From Parastagonospora avenae f. sp. tritici 18332-5 (taxonomy: Eukaryota > Ascomycota > Dothideomycetes > Pleosporales > Phaeosphaeriaceae): a DNA stretch of 64,000 bases. Location of the stretch: the NCBI GenBank assembly GCA_022559985.1, contig JAFJTR010000004.1, positions 806,001 to 870,000 of the forward strand, in the 5' to 3' direction. Shown in pieces: positions 1 through 11,657 of the stretch. Within the stretch, counting starts at the first letter, position 1. Every line of letters starts with the position of its first letter. The translations under genes were made by a program, and so were the position numbers. Below the pieces are notes generated by a model that had not been told where the DNA came from, searched no databases, and saw only the letters and a program-made list of their open reading frames with translations.

Positions 1-684
1 CTGTAAGGCTTGGGCATTTTGCTCCACCTTCACTGACCGGCAATGGTTCTCTCGTTCAATCGGCTGGATCTTCGCAGCAAACCTTTTGACATTCCGCCCC
101 AGATCAGTGCGACGTGTCTTGATAGGGGATGTGTCGGACATTGTGTCCCAGATCTCGGCGTACACGAACGTTGCGTTGATTTTGATCAATCGAAGCTGGC
201 ACAAACCATGAAGGGAGTGGCACGCAACATAGTACTTGCCGTTGACATTGGAGACGTGCTCGGTCAAGGGCGTTACGACCCTGAGGAGGTTACTTGGGGT
301 GGGTATCGTTCGTTTCTCATTGACAGCCTTAGTGTATTTGTCTGGCTCCTCGGCTAGAATCAGACCGACGACTAGGAATAGCGTGGTCTCGTGACCGCCT
401 TTTAGCTCTTCACTTGTTGGCAAGATGGACGTCGTCCTGTGGCCCGGTGGCGCATCTTCTTCGGGGTCATCCTTCTGCGTCATCAGTTTGTCGTTGGGAG
501 TCATCACGTGGATTCTCTGGAAGAATGCGCGACCCACGGCGCCGACGTTGAATCCGTCACTATGCTCGTTGCGCACAAAGTCTTTCTCCGGCTCTTGGAA
601 ATACTCGTACTTTATGTCAGGACCTGCGCTCTTGCCCGTCATCACTGTTGGTGTCGCTGCTAATGATTCTGTTAGTGTAGTCAT
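1..684 (-). CDS. Hypothetical protein, C-terminal part outside the window
   Basis: An uninterrupted minus-strand frame runs from ATG at 684 to base 1 (228 codons) with no stop, so the gene continues beyond the left edge. The first residues are MTTLTESLAATP. The N-terminal half is polar, with an acidic patch (KDDPEEDAPP) around residue 70. The second half alternates hydrophobic and charged segments (for example TTLFLVVGLILAEEP, KYYVACHSLHGL and TFVYAEIWDTM), which suggests a folded domain. I do not recognise the family. No signal peptide or clear membrane helix is visible. It is transcribed divergently from the small gene starting at 947, with about 260 bp between the two start codons. The start is the first ATG after an upstream in-frame stop region. 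Confidence is fair that it is coding and nil on function. Confidence 0.6.
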   Translation of the reverse strand, partial: MTTLTESLAATPTVMTGKSAGPDIKYEYFQEPEKDFVRNEHSDGFNVGAVGRAFFQRIHVMTPNDKLMTQKDDPEEDAPPGHRTTSILPTSEELKGGHETTLFLVVGLILAEEPDKYTKAVNEKRTIPTPSNLLRVVTPLTEHVSNVNGKYYVACHSLHGLCQLRLIKINATFVYAEIWDTMSDTSPIKTRRTDLGRNVKRFAAKIQPIERENHCRSVKVEQNAQALQ

Positions 685-946
685 CGTGATGCAAAGCAGC
701 GTCGGCACGAATAATTAGGTAGGTCGCAGAAAGACGTAGGGAAGTGTGTTGTATAAAGCGGGAGGGAGAAGACTAGAAGTGCTGGACCTGGTTGGGCGAG
801 GCGGGTGTGCTCGCGGGTAAGAGAAGTGTGAGAAGGTGGGGCGAGGTAAGAGAAGGTAACAGAGCGCGGAGCAACGGCTCAGGATCGCTGCGCATAATCA
901 ACTACGACCTCTACTACCTCAAAGCCCTCAACAACAACCGCAAGTC
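685..946. promoter_or_regulatory. Shared divergent promoter region
   Basis: These 262 bp separate the start codons of two divergent genes (684 minus, 947 plus). A TATAAA-like string lies at about 752-757 on the plus strand, roughly 190 bp before the ATG at 947. A CT/AC-rich pyrimidine leader immediately precedes that ATG, as is common in ascomycete 5' UTRs. No specific factor site was assigned. Confidence 0.35.
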
Positions 947-1537
947 ATGGAGATGGGCGCGCTCGACGAAGTTCAGGATACCGATTACCAAAACGTCTTG
1001 CAGAGCGCGGGCAAAACCGCGCGATGCCTCTCGTCTGTACCACTGGAACAAAGGCGGGGCCAGAGAACATACAACAAGGACGATCTGGAGGTAGCCGAAC
1101 AGGCTTTATCGGACGACGTCCAAAGGCTGCTCACGAGCCCACATGCTCAAGTCGTCTCTCCTCCGCCAAGCATGTCGCGGGAAGCGACCATGGCGCTTCG
1201 AGCATTGTACGACGTGGTTCAAGTCATGATCGACGCCGGCGATGATGCAAGCAAGTACGAGAAAGAATTGGAGGCGGCTGTCAAGCGCGTAGTGACTGCT
1301 GTCCACCCGGAGCACACCATCGAAGAAGAGAAGAGTGGCGAGAAAGACAAGAAAGGTACACCAGATGACTATTGCACAGGAACAATCAGCTAACTTCTTC
1401 CAGGAAAGGGCGAATCAGCTACTCGCAAGAGGAAGCGCAATGCGGGGCTGAAGGAAGAATACAGTGACGACGACATGTTTGGCCTTGTCAATGTCGATGG
1501 TGAGGATGAGGATGACGACGATGAGCAGCAGGAGTAA
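947..1537 (+). CDS. Hypothetical small acidic nuclear-type protein
   Basis: Two exons, 947-1355 and 1404-1537, give a 180-residue protein. The 48-nt intron starts GTACAC and ends TTCCAG, and joining across it keeps the frame to TAA at 1535-1537. The middle (residues about 85-120) is predicted helical. After it comes a Lys/Glu-rich stretch, a basic cluster TRKRKR that could be a nuclear localisation signal, and a strongly acidic tail (VDGEDEDDDDEQQE). This layout suggests a nuclear or chromatin/RNA-associated protein, but that is inference from composition alone and I do not recognise a domain. The ATG at 947 follows a typical CAAC-rich leader. It converges on the BTB gene ending at 1755. Without the intron the first exon would end in an unrelated short tail. 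Confidence 0.65.
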
Positions 1538-1754
1538 ACATCATAGGAGAAGAGCGAATGAAATGTCGTCCCCATCAGAAAGCAGCTGTTCTCTCAAAAA
1601 TAAGCCTGAACAGACTCAATAGCTGATGAGAACGCCGCGAAGAGCTAAAACAGCCTTGAAGTTCAACAACTTAGCTAATTATACAGCCCTCAGATCATGC
1701 TCAGTGCTGTGAGATGCAGCGCGCACGATTATTGCAGCACCTGATGGCTCTGCG

Positions 1755-4127
1755 CTACGAGTTACCTAAGAACCCTCTGCGAATATTCCTCTTCCTCTCC
1801 ACGCTGGTGGCCTCGATTTTCACCCCACAAAGGACGACCTGCATCCTCTTCTCACCGTCATGTTCTACGGGCTCAACTCTCAGCCGCCAATGCGCGCGTT
1901 TGACGATCCACTCAGTGCCTTCGTCTTCTTCTCGAGCACCGCCCCAGATCCATTTGGCATCTCTTTCTCTTATAACACCGATGCGTCCAGATGTTTTATC
2001 AGTGCTGATTTCCGCTGCGTCCCCGTCGAGACTCAATGCGCAGTCGTTTTCGAGACGAACACGCACACGACTCTCACTAACACCGGAGTTGGCTGGGCTG
2101 ACGGGCTGAGCAGCTACACCACTGCCGGTCTGGAGATACATGAGACCCAGTGGCTGGGTAGCTGGTAACCCCATCTTACTCGCAACGACCGAGAACAAAG
2201 AGGTTATCCGTGCGAGTGTCGAGTTGTGGAACGTAGCTCGTAAATTCAGGACTGCGCTAGTTTGCGCCGAAGATGGAATGTGCAGGGTTGTCGATTCGCC
2301 GTTTGAGATTTCCAGAACGAGGATGTTGGTTTGCGAATGATCGTCTGTATACGGTCTTGCATATGATACGAAGCCCGCGCGGGCAGAGGGACTTGGTGCA
2401 GGACTTGGTGATACGCTTTCCGGGTCACTGAGTGGCTTGTCAGGTACAAACGACACGCCAGATTGCCTGATATCCTCCAAGCGCATCAAGATCTCTGATT
2501 CCTGACGCCTGAGATTATACGATTTCTCGCAGAGTATCAGCTTCTGCTCAATCCCTTTCAGATGGAAGTATCGCGCATCACGGAGGAGATGTGAGCGATG
2601 CACTTCGTTACGAATCTCGGGCGCGTAGCCTTGGAGGATGCGGATTAGTTCTGCGAAAGTTCCGCCGCTTCGGCCAGGGGCTGAGGGAGGAGATATGGAG
2701 GGTGGACGGAGTAATGCGCTGCGATCGAGACCGGGGAACGTATCCGATGGCGTGGAGAGGAATTGCGCAAAACCTAGGGAGAAGTAGTTGGGGCTGTCAC
2801 CCGGTGAGGAGAAGAGGTCTCTAGGTATTTGGAATGGTGTACCACCGATTCGGATGAAGATGTCGGTCTTGAAGAGCTGTTTCGTAAGACGCGGTACTGA
2901 TGTTGTTAGCATGACCTCGTGCGTTGGCATACTGTGATGACTTACGCGAGTAGAACTGCGCATCTGCAAACAGCTTCACAAATTGCTCGCCATCTTTCGG
3001 GGTAATGTGGTATCCTTGCAGATGCAGCGCAATTTCTCGAAACGTATCAGGGTCGCGATCAATATATAGCGTTTTCACGTCGCCAGCACGACCGCCGTTG
3101 TTGTGTAGCTGTTCGCTGAAAAAATGCGAAAAGTAGGAGGGTGCTCTAGTAGTCTCAGCTTACTGATTCGTACCAACGTGAACACTAGGGCATGCTTACC
3201 ATCCGAAGTTATGGATGCGCCAGACAATCTGAACAGCTCAGATCCAATCTGTATAGGGAAAACCTTCCCTGCTGGGAGCAGTTCCACACCCCCAGGCGAC
3301 TCGACAATTCGGCGTGGTTTTGAGACATCGATAACTCGCCCCTGTGGTCCTGTGCCCTTACTCTGCTCATTCTTCCGTCGCTCTGTGTCTGCTTGTGGTG
3401 CAGGTTCAGGAGACGGCTGCACGACCTGGGCCTCTTTTGCCGGTGACTGGCGGGCATCGGCTGATTCTGCGACATCAGGCGAAGGCAAAGATGTGGAAGT
3501 TGATCGCCGTGACCTGTTCTGACGCTTCGACGGATTATGCTGTGTCTCTGTAGCATTGCTAGCGGTTTGCGACACTGCGGAATCGGGCTCAGAATTGGCC
3601 TTCCTCTTCATGCCTGTCTGGACGACAGGTCTCTGAGGTGGCGCTTCTGGCGCATGTGATATAGTATGATGCGCAAGAAGCGGATTTGGCGTCGTGATTG
3701 CGGGAGCATGGGCTGTCGGATCGAAATTCGCGTCTGTGGTCGTGATGGCTGGTGGTATGTGGAAGTCGTTCGCGGTTACGGGATGTAGAAGCTCTTCGAC
3801 AAGCTCCCCCTGCGGTTCGTATTGGGCCGTGAAGTCTGAGAAGTCAATAGAGTTCGCCCAGTCCCAACCCAGTGGCATCGAGTTGTTGTAACCGTAGCCA
3901 GCGAACTGTCCCGGTACTTGTGGTTGGTCATGCACGCCATATGCCTGATACCTCAGAGCTGCATCATGCATTCCCACCGGCATCCCGTTCACCGACGCAT
4001 GTCCATTGGCATTGTGGTCGCCATCATAGCTACCATACTGCGCGTGTTGTTGCGAAGGTTCACCAGCTTGGCCCGAGGTCTGATAAACAAAATCGCGCGC
4101 ATTGCTAGCTTGCGATCGTTCCGTCAT
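1755..4127 (-). CDS. BTB/POZ (K+ channel tetramerisation-like) domain protein
   Basis: Exons 4127-3200, 3143-2946 and 2896-1755 encode about 755 residues. Introns of 56 and 49 nt have GTAAGC and GTAAGT donors, and both joins restore conserved sequence across the splice. Residues about 1-270 are Gln/Pro/Ser-rich and disordered, with a basic KRQNRSRRS patch. Residues about 290-420 carry a T1-type BTB fold: an IQIGSELFRLSGAS strand, the APSYFSHFF helix, LYIDRDPDTF and HLQGYH, then a second half starting IFIRIGGTPFQIPRDLF. Family knowledge: such domains mediate oligomerisation, often as Cul3 adaptors. The C-terminal 250 residues are less conserved. The ATG at 4127 is chosen because the frame upstream has no earlier ATG. 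No substrate or partner can be named. Confidence 0.85.
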
Positions 4128-5137
4128 TAGGTTCACTGATCAATTCTCTAGCACCAAGGGAATCTTGGAGGCCAACGAGAGCCTACGCGCAAGATGACTC
4201 TTGTGAATCTTGACAGCAAAGAGTGACGCTGAAGGATGGCTGAGTGAGATGTCGCAAAGACACAGCTCTGCGGGGAGGTTTCCAGATGCAGTATGGCGCA
4301 ACCGGGTGCTTGCAATTAGCGATCAATGATGTTTGACGGGATCCTAAATGCTTGTAGGTGTGATGATAAGTGATTCATACGATAGTCCGATCGTCATATA
4401 AAAGGGGCATCTGAAAAGCGATGGGATGCCTTGGGGCGGTTTTGGACCCCATCGTTATGCTCGGGCGAGTCCGACACGCGCAACAAAGATTTGATGGTAG
4501 ACGCGCACGTTCGCAAACGCGAGCTGTACGGGGCGGAGGCTGAGGTTGGCCCGCTGCTAATTAAGGGCTTTCGCGGGGCTTGACAGCGCGGAAGTCGATC
4601 CTCCGACACGTTGTTTATGCTGACGTGAGGCTCTGAGCGGTGACGATGGTGTTGGCGTCGGGGTGCCCGATTGCACCAGGTGCAGCAATGATTCGTGCGC
4701 GCTCTGCCTCATGATCCTGAGCACCATCTATGAAGTAAGGTCAATTGAGTCAAGCTGTCTAACCTCAAGGTTGTTTTGTCTGTTTGCGATGTACTAATTA
4801 GCTATTGAGTGTATTCAGGCTTACATATGAGACAGCAGTTGCTCTCTAGTAGTAAGTGGAGTCGTTGCAGCGCCTGGTTACTGCATGCGGTGTCCTTACA
4901 TCAGCCGCATGCTCAGCCACCAACAACTCTCGCAAAGAATTCCGATGAGAATCGCAATCTTTCACATCGATGTTTCTACAAATCCATATCTTGACTGATA
5001 AGTGGAGAAAGAGCTTTTCAATTTGTCAATTTGAAGCGAGATCGTACGTACGCACGCGTTCTGATAGCAACGCCCACCACCTAGGCAGTCAACACCTCTA
5101 CACCATCGCGCGTTCTACACTGTACTGAATATCTTGC
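4128..5137. other. Intergenic region, no gene seen
   Basis: About 1 kb between two minus-strand genes. It contains the promoter of the BTB gene. A TATAAAAG-like string at about 4398 lies on the plus strand and serves no gene I can find. Short open frames here have no coding character. Nothing else is supported. Confidence 0.5.
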
Positions 5138-7480
5138 TTAGGGCAAACTATGAGTAGAAGAACCTGCCAATGAAGCCCCATAAGCTTCGACTGATGCTGC
5201 CGGAGATGGTGGGGTCGTAGCCGATTGCGTGCGATGCAACGAAACAGAAGGAGATGTATCGTGTCGCGAAGATGCCCTCGAACCATTCACTGTGGGGTTT
5301 TGCCCAGGAGACGCAGTTCCAGTGGAGTCATCCACCTTTGCTTGTATCGGTATCGGAAGAGACTCCAGTGGCAGATCCACCAGTATCTCGTTCTTCGCCG
5401 TCAAGGGAACGTCTTTGCCGAGTCGTGTCCATGTACCTTGTCCATGCGCCTCATACGCTCGACGTTGCAGTTGTAGAACGCCGTCTTGGATCCATCGATC
5501 GATCCGCGGACCCAGGACTTTCTTGGATCCATCGAGGTAGATTATGAATTTGAGTAGTGAAATGTCGACCAAGGCGAAGAACAGTGACATCGAGATCACG
5601 AAGGCCAGTCCGAAGACATTGATATTGCTAAAGATCGAGTCAGTTTCGCAACGATTTGAGTCTTGGTTAGACTTTTGCTCTTACACGAATCCACCCGCTT
5701 TGCGCATCTTTTGAGTTCCACAGAGCTGCTTATCGCCAGACGTTGTCGGGACTGTTACGTTGTCTGCGATATCTGGACTACGAAGACTTGGCCCAATGGC
5801 GTAGTCCGCTACTGCAATTTGCAAAGCAGTCCATACGAAAGATTCCATTCCTTCAGCTTCTATGGTCCATTGATCGCGAGGAACCTGGCCAGCAACTACC
5901 CCGTCTCTGCGCACCATGCTGCTTGCGAGGACCCGTGGATAATCTGATGCATCCGTCATTCGACTGGACAATACGAGTAATTGTAATACAGATAGCTGCA
6001 CAGGGCTTGCGGTCTCCAAGCCTTTCAAAGTCGCGTTGTCCGGTACACCGTCTAGGTCGGAACATTGCTGTCCTGATTTGGTGTTGATGCAGTATTGGTG
6101 CTTCGGCGGTGTGAGTGTCTTTGCTTTGCAGAGTATGGGACTGTGGTTGGCTTACCTGGACAGTACATCCCATCGGCCTAGCTACACTATCAGGGGCGTA
6201 GGTGTTGATTGTCTTGTTGTTATTGTTATCACGCTTTGGGATCAGTTCCGTGGCCAGAAACCATGGGTCGTATACAGGCTTCAGATAAGTAAGTGGGTTA
6301 CTCAAGATGATGACAACTACGTCAGCGCCATCAGGCCGCATACCTTCCATTGGCAAAAATCCTTTACCATGCCCGGATCGACGGTTGAAAGCGCTGTTTC
6401 GTATCCCTCTGTTGAATATAAGCACTATACTGTACAGCGTAGGAAAAAGACGTACTTGAGAGCATACATGGTCTGGAACTTTGCACCGAGCAAGCTGTAG
6501 ATCATGGTCACATTTTCCCATCCTGGAGGTGACTCTACTGTGGCTCCGTAGCTCAAGATTCCGATTTGTTCTCCTGGAATTGGGCTGCGGCCTAAGAGTT
6601 CTGCCGAGAAGTCATTCGCTTCAACGATCCTCGTGCGGCCAAGTAAAGACAGAACTGCGCACGACGTTTTTCTTCTATAGCCAACTCTTTCGCCGTTTGG
6701 GAGGTTCAGTCCAAATCCGTCGTTGAGGTCAACAAGACCCGAGTCCATAGTGATAGCTGACACGTTTCCGATGCATACCCCCGACACGAAAGGACAGGAA
6801 GAGTTGCGTATAGTGAAGGGAATCCTTGGGCGGACGAATGTCTTACACCTCGCCGGGAGTGTGCCTCGTTCTCTATAACACTCCTGTGCATACGAAGTTG
6901 CAATCGAGCTTAGCGCTGCATTGTGGGCTCGCCACGCGGTGAGCGGTATTTTTGGGTTGATCGGTCCGCATAACCGGCTACTCACGAGCACTTCAATATC
7001 TGAGCTATTCACAATATATGACGAGAAAATACTGGCACTGAGAAATGCGAATGTGCAAATCGTGGCGAAAATGAACTGGATTAAGGAGCGTAGCAAAGCA
7101 TTCTTGGCTGATCTTCTCCAAGACCACCACAACTTGGTTGAATCGGCCACCAGTGAGCTTGGGGTTGGCGTGGTTCGCAAATTTGTTTGCTGTTGACGAA
7201 ATAAACCGTCACAAGGGCGCCCATTGCTGCGATACTCATGATATGCAAAGATGATAAGGCTCCATAGATGGCCGGTTCCTATCCATATCAGTCACCATAA
7301 GTCGTCATTAACCTTGGAACAATTGAACATGCGCTTACCAATTGTTGATATGACGGCGAGAATAGCGATGACTATAGCGCCAGTTTTGCTGTCAGTGGTA
7401 ATGGTCCTGCCCATGACATTCCCTTGTTCTAGATTGGTCCAAGCCCCGAGTTTGACGAAGTGACCGTCCAACTCCGACAT
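5138..7480 (-). CDS. Multi-pass membrane protein of a fungal hypothetical family
   Basis: Five exons (7480-7339, 7278-6456, 6408-6156, 6100-5685, 5627-5138) encode about 707 residues. Introns are 47-60 nt, and each junction keeps the frame. Three hydrophobic helices are visible: one spanning the first splice (AIVIAILAVISTIG), one near residue 95 (LIQFIFATICTFAFL) and one near residue 555 (VFGLAFVISMSLFFALVDI). Between helices 2 and 3 lies a large Cys-containing, N-glycosylation-rich presumed extracellular region. It has motifs such as MGCTVQ, HQYCINTKSGQQCSDL and DQWTIEAEGMESFVWTALQ that I recall from uncharacterised Dothideomycete membrane proteins. The C-terminal 150 residues are Ser/Thr/Pro-rich, probably cytosolic. 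Function unknown. The exon-3/4 acceptor (GAAG) is the least certain junction. Confidence 0.75.
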
Positions 7481-8994
7481 GGCCAGTATAGTTAGCAGCT
7501 ATACATCAGCTTGCAAGACGAGGAACTGGTGTGCTTCCGAAGATAGCGGATGTGATATGAGCTTCGGAACGAGAAAAGTCCATACCAACTAAGTCCTAAT
7601 GTTATAGAAAGCAATTCTGTCAAAAGACTCAGCGACAAGGGTAGGGATTGTACGCAGTCAGCAGAGCCTGACCGGCGCTTGTGAGTGCATTAATTAGAAT
7701 GCTTTCTTATGAAACATGCAGCCGTTTTTGAACAGTCATGCATGATACGTTTGCAATTTGGAGTGCGCATGGCCCAAAATGTCGTCTATTGGGCTTCTCT
7801 ACCCCACCTGTATTTTCAAGGCAGATATTACCTCTGCTTTGAGTTCGAATTTCATTCGTACAACGTTGTTCTTATCCATCTTATCATGGAACCGGATAGC
7901 CACTTGCGGCAGTCCCATTCACAGCCTCCTGCCCGGAACACGAATCCCAAAATTTGCGCCCATTCATACTGAGGGGAATGACACACTCACCATCTCACGC
8001 TCTCATAAGCTTTTTCGAGCTTTTAAATAATGATTCTACGTATAAAGGCTGCATGAACGCTGGCAATCGCAATGTTTAGAATTTAGAATTCAGCCGGTAC
8101 GAATTGAGCTTGACTGAACAACGAACTACCGAGTGTCGACCTATCTGAAGACAAAAGATGCCGGAGAACCGATGCGCTGGGTTCACAACCCAGTGCCAAT
8201 TGAACACGACAGGAAGGCTTCGATCTCAGGCTCTGCCTGCCCACCCAGCAGATGCAGCAAGCGGTCAGCTCATGCTCATGCCATTTGTCGGGAGCCTAAA
8301 GGCAATTTCACAGTTATCGTAATTCATCATGACTTCGAGAAAGCTTCGTACATCTCTCCTGGGCCGATTGTCAGCTTCTATTGATACCGTAACATGGTTG
8401 CCTTCACGGCGTCACGATGCACGGGCTTGCGAAAGGCAAATTCAGCCCGGGTAGCTTCGAAAACGTCCATATGAGCTATGCAGAAATCTGCCTTGCTATC
8501 CGAACGCAAGGGGAGTCCACAGCCATGTGAATGTCTGCCTTGTTATCCAAATCAGCGGACAGGTTTGTTTTGCAATGCACGTATCCATTTCGACGCCGTC
8601 CGGCATAGCTAGAAGAGCCTGCGCCCAATCTTCAGCATGCAACAATTGGCCTGGTGCGCCTTGTGTTTCTGGAGAGCCATCGCGTTGGACACCATGGAAG
8701 ATGCCTCGTGGTACTTTCCCAGACTGGCGAGCATGTCTCCCATGTCCGAAATGGAGCAACGCGCTTGTTGCTCAATGTATGACAGCCTTGCCAGTACGTC
8801 TTCTGTCCATCAAGAGCCACCACATTGAATAGGGCAGAGAAAAGATTGGGATAGTTTCTTAGCCCGTTAACACGATTATGACCCATGACGCTAATATCGA
8901 TTTGCTCACACCCTCTTGTCTAGATCCCACTGTGCATCTATGCTAGCATCTATATCCAAGTCTATCTCTAATACCCATCTTCTAATCACCCCAT
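7481..8994. other. Intergenic region with a possible TPR gene remnant
   Basis: About 1.5 kb with no intact gene. It holds the promoter of the membrane-protein gene at its left end and the 3' flank of the amylase at its right end. A minus-strand stretch at about 8620-8886 resembles a decayed TPR repeat and is listed separately. Confidence 0.45.
8620..8886 (-). pseudogene. Possible degenerate TPR-repeat remnant
   Basis: On the minus strand one frame reads MGHNRVNGLRNYPNLFSALF. A second frame overlapping its end reads ISDMGDMLASLGKYHEASSM followed by VSNAMALQKH. The second resembles the LAxLGKYxEAxxMxxxAxxLxxK pattern of fungal TPR proteins that follow NB-ARC domains. The two parts lie in different frames and both hit stops soon after, so this can only be a relic. 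Chance similarity is possible. Confidence 0.3.
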
Positions 8995-10814
8995 TTAAGC
9001 CTTGCCATAGATATCTGCATCAAAGTTCACCGGAAACTGATCGCGACCCTGCGCATCAGCCTTAACCCAAATCGCCACACTCGTACCCGGACACTTGAAC
9101 AGCCCATATCCATCTTGGTCGATCTCAACCTCGCCCTCTTCCCAGCCCAACACATCCGTCCACTTCTCGCCTGCGTGCATCTCCCCAACCGCCATCTTGA
9201 TCTCCCCGGGACCCTTGTTGCTCATAAGACAAGCGAGACCAGCTGGCTTATCCCAAGTGCCACGGCGGACAAAGCCAATCAGGTTAGGATCGTTCCAGTA
9301 ATCTTCCTGGTCACCGTAGGCATACAATTTGCGCGCGAGGATCATGTCAGCGAGTTTCCCGCCGCACGAAGCGGGGGTCTCGTGGGGTTCGTTGAGGCCG
9401 TAGAGGTCGCCGTAGAAGGGACATGGGTAGCCTTCTTTCCTGAGGAGGATCAGGCTGTATGCGAGGGGCACGAAGAAGCCTTCGATCTTGGTCTCCATGG
9501 TTTGGCCGGGCTGCGTGTCGTGGTTTGTCACGACGGTAACGGCATTCACGGGCTCGGCTTGGACGAGCGAGCCGTCGAAGACGGTGCGCAGGTCGGCGTC
9601 TGGGGTAGTGGATAGGCGGGCGAAGTTATTGAGGAGAGGGGAGTCGTAGAGGGAGAATTTGTGGTCGAGGTCGGAGAGCCAGTCCATCATTACTGTGCGG
9701 TCGCCGGACCAGAACTCGCTGATTGATTGTTAGCTTCGTTTGTGATGTTGAAGTGTGCCAAGACTCACCCAACCATGAAGATGTCCTTTCCACATTGCTC
9801 GCGCACATTCTCGATCCAGTCGTTTGTGAAGCGCTCGCTGAAGTGCTGTACAGCGTCAAGTCTGAAGCCCTTGAGACCGAGCTCCTTTGTGATCCAGACA
9901 CCCCAGTTCTTGACGTCTTCTTGAACTTCCGGATGGCGGTAGTCGATGTCAGCAAACATCATGTAATCTGCATTTCCACCCTCGTTATCCACTGAGTTAC
10001 TCCATCCCTTGTTATCACCGACGATCTTGTAGATGGCCTTCTTCTCGTTGGCCTGGTTATAATCTGTGCCGGAAAAGTGCTCCCAGTGGTACTTCATGGA
10101 CGAGTACTTGTCGCCACGGCCGGGGAAGTCGAAACCTAGCCATCCTTCGATCTCATAGGGGTCACCGATTTCCTTAGTGCGGTCTTCGTTATCCACTTCG
10201 ACGACACGACATTTCTCAGTCTTGTCGGCTCCAGCCTTGTGGTTGAGTACGGCATCCCAGTAGAGGCCAACACCATTTTCTTTCGCAATCTTGCTCAACT
10301 CCAACAGGTCTTCCTTGGATCCCCATTTGGTGGCGCGAGTGCCTTTCTGGTCGAACTCGCCGAGGTCATACAGATCGTAGATGTCGAAACCAACACCCTT
10401 GGGATTGGCGGCCTTGCAGCCGGGAGGAAGCCAGACGTTGTTGATGCCGATTGCCTTGAGCTTAGGTACTTCAGCGGCGAGGCGTTTGTAGTGTTTGTTG
10501 TCAGAAGGGCAGTTCCACTCATAGCCCTGGAGCAGAGTGCTGTTCTCCGGGGTCGGCTTCTGTTCTTTTCATTGTTAGTTCAATTTGAGTCCTGCAGGTT
10601 TTCACCCATGACGGAAAGTTAACATGGGCATCCTATACTGTAGCCTAGATCTATACACAGCACCACTGCGTTTCGGGTGTGACGGAAAAGCACTGTGTAT
10701 AGCTTCAGGCTATCGGATGGGCTGCCGCATGATGCACCCTAGTCACTTTCCATCGGAGTTGACAAGACATAGTAAAAGTGCTGGTATGCAGTGTCACTTA
10801 CCTTCGGAACCCAT
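8995..10814 (-). CDS. Intracellular alpha-amylase, glycoside hydrolase family 13 (GH13_5-like)
   Basis: Exons 10814-10802 (13 nt), 10564-9769 and 9718-8995 give 510 residues. It hydrolyses alpha-1,4-glucan. The catalytic set is intact: nucleophile Asp in GFRLDAVQHF (about residue 240), acid/base Glu in VGEFW (about 271) and the transition-state Asp in TNHDTQ (about 335). Conserved region I appears as DAVLNHKAGAD. There is no signal peptide: the protein starts MGSEEQKPTPENS. That fits the cytosolic fungal group of Histoplasma AMY1 and Aspergillus AmyG, which are linked to cell-wall alpha-glucan synthesis (family knowledge, not shown here). Intron 1 is long (237 nt) with GTAAGT, a CTAAC branch site and an AAAAG acceptor; intron 2 is 50 nt. 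The tiny first exon is predicted from frame and splice consensus only. Confidence 0.9.
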
Positions 10815-11657
10815 CTTAACACTTCTCAGCTGTATCACTTGTTCTTTGCGCCTACTAAGTAAGTTTTGCGGGGCCGAACACCAAAAGTTGAAGTGAGAAT
10901 ATTTGAGAGACTATGTGTTTAAACATTTCAGTCCACTTGGTAGATACTTATGCACAGAGCAAAGTCTAGTAGCGTGAAAAGACCCTGGTGGACACATCGC
11001 CGAGCAGGTTTACTTTCCCTGCAGCCGCACCAACAACCAAGACTAACGCGCGGGTCTTCACATGGGTAGCGAGAGTCTGGACGTGGGTGTACCAAACGAA
11101 TCTCAACAATATGCGCCGTTGACGTCATGCAGCGTCAAGTCAAGCTTTGCAGAATTGTCATCGCAAGAAAGCATGCGCAAGTGATAGGGGTTGCCTGGCG
11201 GAAGGGTTGCAAGTGAAAATGTCGTCTGCAAAGGGGTCTGGATGGAGATAAAGAGATGAGGGGTCAACATAGCCGTCCGTTGACGCCACGGAAAGCTGTA
11301 TGTAGTAATTTGACATGGCAAAATGCCTCGGGCAGCACGTCTGTATATTTCGAGAAGCCATAGACTCGTATGTGTATTGTAGTGACTTGGTTACTATTGT
11401 CTGACGTATGCTTTGATGTTGCTTTTCGAGGGAAGACATCAGCTCCCGATTGCGTTAGCCGCTACTAGATCGTCACTTCCACATGCACTTGCCCCACACC
11501 TGCCCGCCGCAACCTGTGTGGAAAGCGCGCTAGCTTCACCTTAGGGAGGCCGCACGGGTCTCGCAGAGCGATCGTGTTACACAATATCTGTGAATTATTT
11601 CAGCCGCATCATATGTTGCCAACGTCCGGTCTTCACTGATCAAATGCCGAAAGCTTG
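10815..11657. other. Divergent intergenic region
   Basis: About 840 bp between the amylase (minus) and the OGFr-domain gene (plus). It should carry both promoters. Short open frames on both strands lack coding character. No further element was identified. Confidence 0.45.

Noticed and set aside
4390..4405. TATAAAAG on the plus strand at about 4398
   Set aside because: No plus-strand gene follows within 5 kb, so there is no reason to call it a promoter.
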